Under the pieces are notes generated by a model. That model was not told where the DNA came from. It did not search any database and saw only the letters and a list, made by a program, of their open reading frames with translations. Below are positions 36,725-49,894 of a stretch of DNA of 64,000 nucleotides, piece after piece; the stretch's first letter is position 1; each line of letters starts with the position of its first letter. The translations under genes were made by a program, and so were the position numbers. The DNA comes from Talpa occidentalis (Eukaryota > Chordata > Mammalia > Eulipotyphla > Talpidae), in the NCBI RefSeq assembly GCF_014898055.3, contig NW_023601104.1, positions 72,585,106-72,649,105 of the forward strand, in the 5' to 3' direction.

Positions 36725-38167
36725 TATTTATAGAATTTGAGAGCTGAAAAGGACCTTAAGGGTTCTCTCAGAAAGGTACTTGAATAGTTTTTTGAAACAT
36801 AATAATCAGAGCAATATATAAAGTAAGAATAACAGGGCCTAGAAACCATAGCTAAAGCTTAAATCACTATCATTGAAGAAAGGTTAACATAATCACAGAG
36901 AATACAGATGAAAAGAGATTAAAACACAGAATGTAATATAGATGGAGGACCAGCAAAAATCCAGCATTAAGATAATTGTATAAAGTAGAGAATGGAAAAT
37001 GTGAAAAATTATTTAAATATAAAATAAGGACATTTTCTCTGAAAAGAATAAACAATTGAATCTGAAGTTAAAATAATATTTTGGGCATTAAGGATTTTGA
37101 TTGCTTCATGTGACTAGATTAAATAATAGGACTCTGATAAAAGATAAAAGAATTTATGTATCTGAAAGAAGGACATATCATTTAAAAGGGGGGAAAACTG
37201 TGCTCTAGTAAATGTCTTCCCAGGAACAGTCAATACTAGAGACCTATGCAGCAATCTTTCTACTTTGAAATAAAGAAAATATGATCCAAAATATTATTTC
37301 TAGCCAAGATAAAATTTAGGTATAAATTCCAAATGCCTATAAAAATAATTATGAAATCTAACCAATTAAAAGCATTTCTGGTAACAAAATTGGCAGTGAC
37401 TCCTTTTAAATTGCAGTACTAGACTTTCATGCAATTTGTGATTATGGAATCTAATATGTTTGATATATAAAGTTTGAAAATATAAAAAATAACTTGCCAA
37501 CAAAATTTGGAAGTTGGGAAGAAATTGACGTCTTCTTATGGTCCAGTTAACATCTAAAATGTACTAGTAAAGACTTGATTACTCCAGTTCATTAATATTT
37601 TTCATAATTTTAAAATCTTAGATCTTGAAAATATCCATTTGAATTTGAAATTCATGAATTTTGTGTTCTAGTAGATTGGGTATTTGTGCTTCTGTTAAAT
37701 TTGGTAGAATGTTTATTAAAAGTACAAACTGTCATGCAATTTTTACAAAAACTTTTTGTCTATTTCTACAGATGTATTGAAATGGCTAGAATTATGTTAA
37801 TTTAAGTGATTACTATTTTGGTGTGGTAGCATTTTAGTTTTTTTCCCTATATTTTAAAAATCACTGTAATCCTTTCAAAGAGTATGAACTAACTTAAAAG
37901 ACTGGTTAAATATGCATTTAGAAATTTAGGAAATAGTTATTTACTATAAAAATTTCACTTATTTAGGAAGAAGTTATGATTGTAACATGAAAAACAAAAA
38001 TGAGGACCAGGAATGACATGGCTTAAGTCAGTTGCTTACTTTGTAAGTAGGCCAAGAATCAGTCTTCTGATACTTTCTTGTACAAGTGATAATAGAAGGA
38101 ATTAAGAGGTTTCTGGGGTAATGGTGTATAGCCACAGGGTATTGCAACAAAACAAACAGTAGGCTTT

Positions 38168-38209
<42 letters not shown>

Positions 38210-41200
38210 ATAGAACAGGCCAAAAATTTCTAATAAGGCAAACTTACCTATATAGTATATGCACAATTAATATTAGGTGAATAAAATTATTTTGGGTAAA
38301 CTTAGAAAACTTTACAAAGTAATAAAATATTGCAGCATAGTCTTACTGCTGGATCCTATGGATTTTTGGGCTGAGCTAAATATAAATATTGTTGGGGCTT
38401 AGATTTACACAGTTACTTTGTGTGTATGTATACTTGATTTTGTAAAAGCAAAGTTATACATTGTGTGGTTAAACATTACTTTTACTTTTTGCTTTTTAGG
38501 AGTAGAATTAGTATTCAATTTGAATTAGTAATAACTGAATTATATAACATTTGATGATAATTGTACATATGCCTTTTAAATTCAGATAAACTGAAATAGG
38601 TGTAACAAACTAATATCAAGTAGAAAGTCCACTGGTCCTCATCTAATTAATGGGTAAGGTTAATTGGTAAATAATATCATCCATTTATATACTAATTAGT
38701 ATATTTGTGTTCTGAAGAAATTGTTTTGTTACATTTTTGTAGCTTAAAACACTTCCACCAACATTGCCCTGTGACTATTTTCATAATTCGTTAACTTCTA
38801 AAACAAAAAAATTAAGAAAATTAGCCCTGCCCACAATTTTAGCTTAATTTCAGCTATTCTTCACTTCGTCTTAATTTCCTATTTTCCTTCGTATGCTTTA
38901 TGCTCCAGCCATATTAAATTATATTCATATTTTCCTAATGTAGTATTCTCTTTTGTATGCTTTTCCTTGCTCATGTTCTTCATTCTCAACAAACTCTTAA
39001 TTTTCAGGATGGTTCAGGATGGCCTCTTAGCTACACCAGATTTTTTTTTTTTTGGTCTCTTTTAGCCCTATTCCAAACACCCATGCCAAATCATAACTGT
39101 TATTACATAATTCATAATTTGTCTGACTTTTTCACCACATTGTGAACTGCTTGAGGATAATAGCTATTTCTGATTCAAGTTTGTGCCCTTAAGTACCTGA
39201 CTTGTAACAATTACTTGGCAAAATTTTTTGGGAACAAATTGTCATTTTTAGTTGTGCAGAGATATTATTATCAGATTGTCTTTTTCTTCTTGCCTTTCCC
39301 TCCTTCTTGTCTTTCCCTCCTTCTTGTTCCTATTTCCTCTTTTACTGTCCCCCATCTTTCTCCTCCTTCTTCCTCCTTACAGTTTTGTTCTTCAGTAATA
39401 TATTGAAGAGAGGCAACTTAAGAGGTTAGTTGTTTTGGTAGGAAAAAAGTGCCATAAAATCTACCAGTGAACTTATTTTTTGTTACAGATAATCTGGGTG
39501 GGTTTATTTATGGTGAAGCATCATTTAGAAAAAACATCCTGATTTCATTAGAAAATTCCTCCTTAAATATAAAAGTCTACTGATAGTATTATTTATGTGT
39601 ATACATATAAATAAAATTAAGGAATACAGGGCCTATACATACTTGACAGTAAGAATTTGGTGCAGAGACTTAAAATTCTACTGAGAACGTCATGGTGCTG
39701 CCTAGATATTTGCTTTGATAGTCACCCTTTGCTTGTCAAGGGCCTTGCTTTAAATATGTTAATTCAGAGTTGTTCAACTTCACTCATTCATTATGACGAC
39801 ATCTCTTTTTCTCCCCTTCCAAAACAGTAATAAAAATGTTTGTAACTATAATAATATTTAACATAGGAGAATCCAGATTTTTAAAATGTGAGTCACTGAC
39901 ATAGTAAAACATTCAGGGAGTGTAAAAGGACTTACAGTGGCAAATAATTTTCCCCACCAATCCCTAATTTTCCCTTCCAATCCCTAAGTTCCCGAACTTC
40001 ATACAGGCAATTGCCTTACACTTTCCCGTGTGTCCTGTCAGATATTTTCAGTGTTTGGAGGAAAGACACAAATACATAAAACACCAATGGATCCCTTTAC
40101 CTGCTGAAGTAATCGCCTGTCTCAGTATATGATGTTTGAAAGCTCTGCTTATTTGATTTGTTCTTACAAATTTAAAAAAAATTTTCTTTATAACTGCTCA
40201 AAAATAAGAATTCCTTGATCCAGAGTTCAATCAGTTGAACTCTTGAGTTCTTGGGCAGAAAATTTAATCTTTTAATAGCTATTTAAAACATTAATTCCAA
40301 ATCTTGGGAGTTGGAAATGACTTTGCAGTGAATCTGATTTCAACCCAGCTAAGCCAGTTCATTTGTTACATAGGATTTAAAAAAAAAGGATAGGAAAGGG
40401 GTAGAGTTTCTGAATATCTTGATTTAACCCGCAAAATTGTTCTTATATCTTTGATTCATGGAGTCAAAGAATAGATACCACTGGGAAAATTTTTCAAATG
40501 TCTCTCCTCTTTAGCAGAAGGTGGGGGTACTAGTAATGGAAAAGTTTCATCATCTAGATGGCATCATGAAAGAATCCAATGTATTATTCATCTAAATCCT
40601 AAATGTGAATTATTATCTGGAGTACATTAGTTATATGGGAGAACTACGGTGCTTTTTGAAGTGGGTACTTAGTAAAAAATGTGATTCTTACTTCTAGAGA
40701 AAAGGTTTCAAGATAATATCATCTAATACCTCAATGAAATTCTACTTAAAAAATCCTAGCTTCTTGGTATTCATTGGTAATAGGTTTGGCTGCAATGATA
40801 TTAGGGCAAAGGTTAGTAAACTTCCATCTGCCACCTATCTGCCTTGATAAAAATCTCCATGGGGAGAAGAGGTGGTGTTAGTTCTGTATTTTGGGAGTTA
40901 TATGTATTTATTGTTTCATTATTGGGGAAAAACAACAACATTTCTATATTGATTTGAGAAAATATTATGTCCTATGGTTTGAGTTAATAGTTTGGAAACA
41001 GCCTATTCTTTTTGGGCAAATGATGAATTGTTCCCTCATAAGAATATTTGGGTGAACCCATTTGTTACTTAAATGAGTGTGGAATTAGTTTTAAATTACC
41101 CAATTCATATGAAGAAACTCAAATTTACCTTTCAACTTGGTGTTAATGGTTTGTGTGGCTTTCTCTTAGCTTGTCACTTGTCACTGTTTTCAATGAAAGA

Positions 41201-44200
41201 TTTAAAAAAGTTGCTATTTCGTTCAGGTTCAGATGGCAGTATATAAGAACATGAGATTCTCCTTCTGAGAGTCAGTAATGCCCTGTATCTTTGAACTTCA
41301 ATTCTCTTTGTTCTAACCACTGTTTTATACCTCAGCCAGGCATCAAGATGATATACAAGTAAAATCCAGGTCTTTCTTTGAAGGGATTAGCTCACAGTTG
41401 TTGATAAATGCTTACCTCACTGGGGTTTTGTGTAGCTTAATTAGCAAAGGCAAAGCAACTTGATACTGTTGGTTGAAAGGCAGTTATTAAAGGTTAGGTG
41501 GTGCTGTTCTGATCATGATTTCACAGACCAGCCCGATCATATTTTCAATGGTGTCATGAGAAGAAGCTGAGGAGGATCTTTAGTATGATCTCAGTTTTTC
41601 AGTTGTGTAGCTTGAAGCTAGAATGCAATATGAAGTAGGCTCCATCTCAGCTGAAAATTGGATGTTACCTTTCTCTTACATTATTCTGGTACAATAACCA
41701 AGAGGAATGTACACTGTTAAAGTGGGTTTGTGTGCGTGTGTGTGTGATGATAATAGTAGCAACATACTTTCTCAACATGGTTAATGCTGTAGACAAGTCA
41801 CCAATTGATTATAAATTCTTTGTATGACTTGGTTATGACTAAAAAGTTGTTAAATCTATTGCAAGATGTTACCAACTAAACCAGCTCATATCTCTCAGGT
41901 ATGAGGGGCAGACTGACCCACAAGATTGTTTCCATTAATAGCGAGTGGCCACCTATCAGGTGGACTGTGACTTTAGTATTCAGGAAAGGCTGCCTCCTCG
42001 AGTGTAAGTGAAGGAAGATTATATAGGAAAGAAAGAAATGTGGGAATGGGCAGAAGTGGAGAGAGTTTCTTCACTCTTAGGTTTTGGGGGGTGGTCTAGG
42101 GGTAATTGTTCACAAGACTATTGATAATATTCCCAGAGCAGTTGCTCTCTTATGTGCTATCAGTTAAACTCAGGCATTGATGTTATCAGCACCCCCGGAG
42201 GGAGCAGAAATACCTCCTTAAACAGTAGGCTACCCATCATCATGGCCCTGAGGAATGCTGTACAGTGGCTCCTAGGGCAGGGATCATATTCCTATTTCAG
42301 ATCTGACCACAATAATAATTTTCTTTTGAAATTGAGAATAAACCGGAGTTCATTGCGCCTAGATTTCACCTCCTAGCTCTTCAGGAAGTTTCCAGTTGCT
42401 TTTTAACTGAGGGATTAATTATGAAGGCTTTTCTGCAGCTTTGTGCAATTGCAACCATATGTGCAATTGGTGTTTTGCCAGCTCGTTTTTAAAACAGGCA
42501 CTGTATGCCTTTGGATATATATGAGGATTTTTCACTCTGATTTTGTGTCAAAATCATTCTTCTGCAAAGTAGTTCACAAAAAATAATTGCGTGAGTGTGA
42601 CTTGAAGTAAAAAAAAGCACAGTAAGTTCTCATTTGACGTCATCCTTAGATTCTTGGAAATAAGTGAAATGATGTATAACAAAACCGGGTTTACCATAGG
42701 CAAATGGACACAAACCAGAGCTAAATTCTTAGCAGTGTATCACTGAATCACAAAAACATCACCAAACTTTTAAATAAAAACCCCAAACACTTCTAATATT
42801 CAACACTAATTTGTATTTGTTCACCTTTGGGATATGGGAGTAAACTGGAGTACCTGGAGGAAACTGACTCAGATCTGAAAAGGAGGTACAAACTCCACAC
42901 AGGCTATGGCTCTGACTTGGAGTCAATCTTTTAATGAAATGATGTAGAAGGAAATTATATTATTTGAGGACATGATGTATGTGTGTGTAACTTTTGGACA
43001 AAAGAATGGGTGAGTTTGGTGAAGCTTCATCCTTTGGTAGAAAGTAAAAGAGGACTCTACCAGAGAGTGGACTTGCATCCTTTCAAGCCAGTAGCCTAGA
43101 TCTCTCTAGTAATGATATTAAGTGGACATTTCAATTTGTAGGCTAGTTTATCCTTGAGGATAAAAATCTCAAATGGTTTCAGGCATATTCAATCATCTTT
43201 CCCCTGTAAAATAATCTACCCATTGATTTGTTGATACTTTGTTCAATCCTGAGTGGGTTGTCAGTATTGGGAATAATGCATGTCATGTGTTTCTATCTTT
43301 TTCCTCTCTTTTACTTATTGGGGAGCTATCTCTACCCATTTTTAAATGTGTCTTTCATTTAATAGACATTTCTTGAGCACTTTACTGTATGCCAGCACTT
43401 GGGCTGGGCCATGACGTGTTCATGGAATTGAACTCCATTTGGTAACTACTCTCTGAGTGCAGAATTATTTTTTGTGAATATATTGAGTGTTTTGTCTTCC
43501 TTCCTCCCATTCTTGTTCCCTCCCTCCACCCTTGTAAGTAACAGATAAAGTTTGCAAATTTGTTATCTTTCACATGAAACTGTAGGTTTTTATCCTGAGT
43601 CTTCCAGAATTCCTTGGCAATGATAAAATGAGTATTATTAATAAGGTGCCTTTTGATTTTCAAATGAAAATCAATCCTATACAATAAACTATATATTTTT
43701 AAATTTAATTGGATAGGAATAACCAAAAATACCAAAAAATTAAAAAAATTCTTTGCGTAGTTATATTAAAACTTTTTTGCTCTTTGATTAAATATTCATC
43801 ATTAAGGACCATACCTTTTCCCCTCTCCCGGGGGTAGGTTGCCCTTCTGCCCATTTTTCATGTCTTGTTGGCAGTTACTGAGTATTTTTTAGTGCTGAGA
43901 GAAGATTGTTTGATTCACTTGGTGGCTTTCAGCAGAGTTCCAAATAGGTCAGATATTATAAACCACCAGTATGGTATAATTGATTAATACATATTATATT
44001 AATCTGTCCCTGTTTTCTTCAGCATTCTTTCATGTTAGATTCTAAAATCAGTGTGTCAAAATCGGACTGATCATCAGAATTATCAGAATTATTTTTTTAA
44101 TTGAATTTCTGGGTTTGTGAAGGGGAAAAACCTGATCACCCTCCTCTCTTCCATTCATTGTTTTCCTATAAGAGTCCATCAATAAATGTCATATTTTTTT

Positions 44201-44380
44201 AACAACACTATTCTTGTTTCAGTTAGGAATCTGATTCTCTAAAATTGATTAGAGAAGAAAGCTCCTAAGATCTCACCTCTTTTGTTTCTTGAACAGTATT
44301 TCTCTTCCCTTCTTTTATTTTTGGCAGTTTTATTCTGAACTCGTTTTATACGAGCGCAGAAAAAGACTTGCCCTTGAGTC
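36725..44380. other. Intronic, largely unique-looking sequence
   Basis: The longest stretch of the window without an obvious transposon. It is AT-rich and lacks the tRNA-derived SINE entirely. Only a (GT)n run at 38172-38206 and short pyrimidine repeats near 39285-39385 stand out. Frames of 61-117 residues (e.g. 43382-43735 minus) show no recognisable features. Any regulatory elements here would have to be found by comparison with other mammals. Confidence 0.45.
38172..38206. repeat. (GT)n microsatellite
   Basis: About seventeen uninterrupted GT units. Confidence 0.95.
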
Positions 44381-44384
44381 TTCT

Positions 44385-45065
44385 GATCCAGTATACCATT
44401 AAATTCCTAACCATCTCTACCTGTAATTACTGCTCCCTTAGTTTTAACACTCAGTGTAATAGTAGCTGGCCTCCCTTCCTGCCTTTCATTCTCTATACAA
44501 TAACTGAAGTGAATACTCTTGATAATATTATCTTGGCACAACTTTTTAAAACTCTTCAAAGCCTCCTACTGCATGTAACAATGAGCTTCTACACTTCTTT
44601 TGCATGGCATGCAAGGTCATTATGAATTGGCTCTCCCCTACCTCTCTGCTTTTATTTTCTACTGCTTTCCCTCTAAAATCAGTAGTACCAAACTTCACAC
44701 CTCCAAGTTTTTGCATGTGCTGTTCTTTCTGCCTAGAATGCTCCTACTAAAATCTCCTTCAACCTATTTCTAGTTTCGCATGTAGTTTGATATATATACC
44801 TCATGCATTGACTTCTCTGTAAAGCCATTTTTACCTTGCCTGAATCCATGTAGTCATATGATGCGTTAATCTTTTCTCAATTACCTGGATTCAAATTTAC
44901 TATTGTATTTTTCACACTGGATCTGTTTCCTTACTTGCTGTCCTTTCCCTACTAGACTGTGAGCTTCTTAAGGGTAGTAGTCATGTCTTACCTCTTTGAT
45001 ATTCCTCAGTAATTCTCCCAGTGTCATGTGTAATTAAAAGTCCATAGTAAATGCTTACTGAATAA
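44385..45065 (+). repeat. L2 LINE 3' end, sense, long copy
   Basis: Typical L2 order: 'ttcaaagcctcctactgcat', 'catgcaaggtcattatgaat', 'tgtgctgttctttctgccta', 'gactgtgagcttcttaaggg', 'ccatagtaaatgcttactga'. The 85-residue frame at 44368-44625 lies within it and is not a gene. Confidence 0.85.
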
Positions 45066-45069
45066 AATT

Positions 45070-47655
45070 CGTGTAAAATTGAATTAGAGCTGAAGATCAA
45101 ACACATAAAGTGATTAAAGTACTTGGAAGTGATTCTGAGGCCATATTGAGACTTTTAGCCAGTGAAGATGCCCTATGGATTATTTCTGAAAGGAAAGTGA
45201 TTTACTTAAATTAGTGGGGTGTTCAATTTGGGGCTGCAGAATCCTGACTTTCAAAACTGTGATATAAATCACCCCTTTAGGGAAGGGTACATTCCTATAA
45301 ATTGCAACATTGATTAAAGCAATGCTGCTGAGGGTTGCCAGTGTAGTTTCCAAAGAGCAAGTTTAGTGGGTGGTATTTTTGGCAATTTCTTTCCATTTTT
45401 CTTCATGTCAAGAATCCAGCTTAGTTTATTTCAACTAGTCTTCAGGCAATTGGTCAGTCCTTCCAGGCTTCAATAATGTTTATAATCCTCAACATAATTC
45501 CATAGGATTTCCAATCTAATCCTATATTGCCTGTGGATCTGTACCATATATTTTTCTTGAATCATTTACTTAAATTACTATAAAACACCATTGATTGCAC
45601 TCCACTCTTTTTGTGAATCTTTATGTGTCAATACTGTGTTGCTTTTATTTACTTTTTTTAAAATAAAAAGTAGACTAAGGAAAGTATTCACTATTTTTAA
45701 AAAGAATAATGTAAGTTTTAAAGAATGATGTAACTAAAAGTGAATCTTGGAGTTAAGTGGGGAATCTATTACATTTTATTTTCAAAAAGGGATAATTGTT
45801 ACTTTAGCAAACAAACCAGGTCATTATGAATTGGCTCTCACCTACCTCTCTGCTTTTATTTTCTACTGCTTTCTCTCTAAAATCAGTAGTATACCATCTA
45901 AATGTTCAGATTTTTAAAAAAATGTTCAGATTTTTATCAAGAACACTATAAATTCTGTATTCACAGCTTAGGGCTTTAGACTAATATTGTCTCTCTAATA
46001 TCCATATCAGGGAATATGATAGTAGTAAAGAAATAAAAATTGTTACTAGATAATTATGTTTTTCTAATGAATTTCACAGTGTTGGTTTAACTTTTAAGAA
46101 ATCTCTACTAAAAGTAATTAGAAAATAAAGTGAAAATCCATTTTCAAATGTGAATTCTTAAAATATAAATTGGATACTTACTGTTTGTTAATTAATAACC
46201 TTTAAATCTCCCATAAATGTTGGAGTATGGTTAACTTGAGTGGATATAGGTTTAACTAGAAATTTTTTCAGTTAAATTTCAAAAGTATTTAGGTGGAGAC
46301 TTTTTTTTAAGCCCTGTTGTACATATTTGACTATTTTAATATGAACAAAATATATTAAAACTTTTCCAAAGTGAAATTCTGTAAAAAATAACAGTTTGTT
46401 TCTAAGGTTCACTTCATCTTCCTTAAAAGTAAAGTATTATGTTTCTTCATTTCCATGATATACCTTAGTTTGGTTTTAAAACCACTTTAAAATGAGTTCC
46501 CTAATTTTGAGAAGAAATGTTACTTTGAATTCAGTAAAATTAACATTTTTAAATCAAAGAATTGGGTAGAAATTTATCTATTATTCTTCTGGTATTTTTT
46601 TCTGTCAACTGTAGTTGAAAACATTTCTGGTATGACTGACAGTTACTCTCACTGTCTGTATTAAAGTATCAGTATCGTCTGGGCTAGAAAATACAAATTT
46701 ATGTAATAGCAATAGAAATGAAATTCGTAAAATGACCTGAATCTAAAACCTTCATCAGTAGAATTGAAATTATTTTTTGTCCTCTTTCAGCAGTGTGGTT
46801 TTAAGTTTTTTTTGAGTGTTATTTTTTAAATTAAATAAAATATATACAGAAATGAACACATGCACATGCATATGCAAAATGAAGTTATACTTTTGATGTG
46901 GTATGATTTTAACTATAAATCTATAATGAAAAGCACATTTTTTTTACTTGGATATGAGTATGCATAACTTGAAAATTGAATGTACTTATTAATCATTACT
47001 TTGACAGCAGCAATGTTCAATTATAATTCTTGGTATTGTCATATAATTTATATGGTATTCTATCCAAAGCTGTTAATTCATTTACAATAGTTATCAAGAC
47101 TATTGTTCTGGAGAAGGACTGCTTTCCTTTCTTATATGATAAGCCATTTTAACGTAACTGAAATTTTTATAAAGCCATCCTTCTTTCATTTTCCTTCAGA
47201 TTTTCCTAGGAGACTATAGTGTGTGGGTGTATAGAATAACTAGAGAAGTTACTAAATCTTATTTATTCTTTAGATAGTATTCAACTAACTCACCAAGAAA
47301 GCATAGTAAGAAAGCAGGAAAAAAATTGCATCAGAAAGCTTTAAAAACAAACAAACAAAAAAACCCAAACAATAAAAACTTTAAGTTTGTAATGGTTTTC
47401 TCTCGTAGGACTTACTTGATGAATATATATTGAGTTTTCCAAGCATGTTCCTGTGTAAATGCTTATGTTGATGTGCGGGATTTTAATCAATTTTTTCTGG
47501 ACCAGTCATCTGGTCTAGATGCAGCTCGGCAAATATAATTCATAAGAAGACTCAGTTGTCATGTTCTTTACAATCTTCATAAAATTTTAGGTATGTGCCA
47601 TAAAGATAGTCTACAGTATTCTGTGCTGTCCCACTGCAATAACAACAAAATGTTA
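45070..47655. other. Intronic, otherwise unassigned
   Basis: Apart from the duplicate at 45818 and a nearby 'aaatgttcagatttttaa' direct repeat (about 45900-45940), I see no gene or nameable element. Confidence 0.4.
45818..45891 (+). repeat. Displaced duplicate of an L2 segment (copy of 44614-44687)
   Basis: A 74-bp block starting 'aggtcattatgaattggctc' and ending 'aaaatcagtagta' matches 44614-44687 with two differences (C/A and C/T). The flanks do not look like L2 and do not match the flanks of the source copy. Confidence 0.9.
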
Positions 47656-47659
47656 ACAT

Positions 47660-47880
47660 TAACAAGGAAAGGCAACATTTATTGAGTGCTTGCTATTTTG
47701 GAGCATTTAGTTCTCAAAAATAATTCTTTGTAGTACTATTATTTTCATGGTAAAGGTAAAGAAACAGGTGCTTAGAAAAAGGTTAAATAACTTTAGAGTC
47801 ATACAACTAGCAGGACCCTCATCAAGATCTATCTTCTTCTAAAACCTGTGATTTTATTCTCTATACTATCTGGTGGTTTA
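47660..47880 (+). repeat. MIR SINE, sense
   Basis: 'gcaacatttattgagtgctt', 'aggtaaagaaacaggtgctt', 'tcatacaactagcaggaccc' and 'tctatactatctgg' match the MIR plan. Confidence 0.75.
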
Positions 47881-47884
47881 AAAA

Positions 47885-49475
47885 GCACCGGTTTGCATGA
47901 TCTTTACAGTGATAGTGATGCATTCAGATTTATTCAGACTTATTAGAATGCCTATCTCCCAGAGTGGCTTGACTTGGGATCAAGGGCATGATAGTGTAAT
48001 ACAGATGTTCTTCAGAGACCTGGAAACCCTTTATACCTGTCTTAAAATAACTGACGATAATGGCAGTAGCAGCAATGGAAAAATGTGAACAGCTAATTCA
48101 AGGTAACTTTGAGCTACCTACTTATAACTCATGCTCACAGAGAATTTGTTCTTAATATGTTCTAATTTTTGAACTGGAGAAAGGACAAATAATGAAGCTC
48201 TGGTTTCCAGTTCTGTCTATTCCTTCAACAAAGGAACCAACTGATGTTGTTGCTTGACTGACATTGTTGCTTGACTCTTTGAAAACTTTTGGGTTTGCAT
48301 TTTTAATTTTTGCACATTAGATAAAATGGATAGGTATAGCTATATAAAGTAGTTCATTTGAATAAAATGATATTGTCTCTTAAATAGAGGGCCTGGCTCT
48401 TCCATCTTTCTAATTTGACAGACTCTTGGCAAAGCTTGACATTTGAATAAATGTAATTATTTTTGTGCTTTTTCTGGGAATATTTTAATTCCAGCTTGAC
48501 TTAAAATTCTAGGTAGAAAAAAATTAAGTTTTGGATTTAATTCCAGCTTTCAACAAGTTATGTTCACATGTATAAACTAGTCTAAACTTAACGTTACTCT
48601 GAATTTGTTGAGAGAATACCACTATTGCAGATTCTTTTTATATATAGTTTATTCATAAAAAAATTCTTTTTATTGGGTGAAATGATCTTATCTTAAAAAC
48701 TCTAGTCATATATCACAGTGACTTAAAGTTTAGGTAGCTGATGAACAACTATATTGTTAATCTCTTCTGAATAAAAGATATTCTATTTGATATTTCTATA
48801 GTAATGTTCTAATGTATAGTATTATATGTCAGAAGTTGTAATCAAATAGCATTATTAATGAACGTATAGTTTTATTAGTTTTCCTCTAGTTTTATTAAGA
48901 AATGTCTCTGCACTTAATTAAGGAGTTAATTCTAATATATAGAGGTAGAACTCAGAAAACACTAAAATTGCCTGTCCCTGTCATTCTATATTGAACAAAT
49001 GTTACTGTTTTGTTATGTTTGCTTCAGCTTGCTAGAAAAAATATAGATAATGCTTCATTCCTCAATCCCATTTTCCTTTCTCCCATCTCAGAGGTGAAAT
49101 CACTATTCTGAGTGTTATAAATATTTATTGTCTACAGTTTTATACTTGTATTATGTAAGTACATTTGCATTAAAGCAAATGTTTTTATGTTTTTAAAATT
49201 TGAAAGTTTTATGCTACATATATATAAATTCTGTAACTTCTTTCTTTCAGCATTGATATTCATGCAAAAATACACGAGAGTGATACTTACCGATATAGTC
49301 ATTCCTCTTTATGAATTATAGTATTCCTTGTGCATGTCTCCTTGTGTAGATATCTAAGGTTTCTCTATAGCGACAAACTAGAAGGATGTATGCTGAATTT
49401 TAATTTATGTGCAGCTTCAACATTGAAAGTTTAACAATATTTCATAACTGTATTGTTCTAATTTTACATCTCTAT
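47885..49475. other. Intronic; antisense L1-like remnants after about 49020
   Basis: No gene seen. The part from about 49020 to 49470 loosely resembles an antisense L1 3' UTR ('atcccattttcctttctccc', 'ttcatgcaaaaatacacgag') but is too decayed for a firm call. Confidence 0.35.
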
Positions 49476-49485
49476 CTTTAATATA

Positions 49486-49893
49486 TGTTATGCACTGAAT
49501 TGTGTTCCGCTCCCTCCCCCCAATTCATATGTTGTTGCTCAAAACCCCTGTAGCTCAGAATGTGATTGTATTTGGAGTAGGGCTTTTAAGGAGGTGACTA
49601 AGTTAAAACAAGTCCATTAGTGTGGACCCTAAAGCAATCTGTGTCCTTTTAAGTAGAGAAAATTTGAATACACACAAAAGACATCTGGGAGGGACTCTCA
49701 CAAGAGAAGAGCTTATGAGTACACACAGCTTGCCATTTGCAAATCAAAGAGAGAGAGACTTAAAAAGAATCCAAATCAGCCAGCACCTTGATTTTGGACT
49801 TCCAGCCTTCATTGCTGTGGGGAAAAAATCTCTGTTATTGAAACCATCCAGTTTATGAATTTTTGTTCTGGTAGCCCTGGCAAACTAATACAT
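49486..49893 (+). repeat. MaLR-type LTR (MST/MLT1-like), full or nearly full
   Basis: Follows the common MaLR LTR order: 'tgaattgtgttccgctccct', 'aattcatatgttgttgctca', 'tcagaatgtgattgtatttg', 'gtggaccctaaagcaatctg', 'ttgattttggacttccagcc', ending 'tggtagccctggcaaactaa'. It is a non-coding solo LTR; the 78-residue frame across it is not a gene. Confidence 0.7.
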
Positions 49894-49894
49894 A

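Noticed and set aside
42152..42376. 74-residue frame in the repeat-poor block
   Set aside because: Too short, no splice sites or homology that I can see; expected by chance at this length.
43382..43735. 117-residue minus-strand frame
   Set aside because: Low-complexity, Lys/Asn/Ile-rich as AT-rich DNA gives; no domain, no promoter or splice context.
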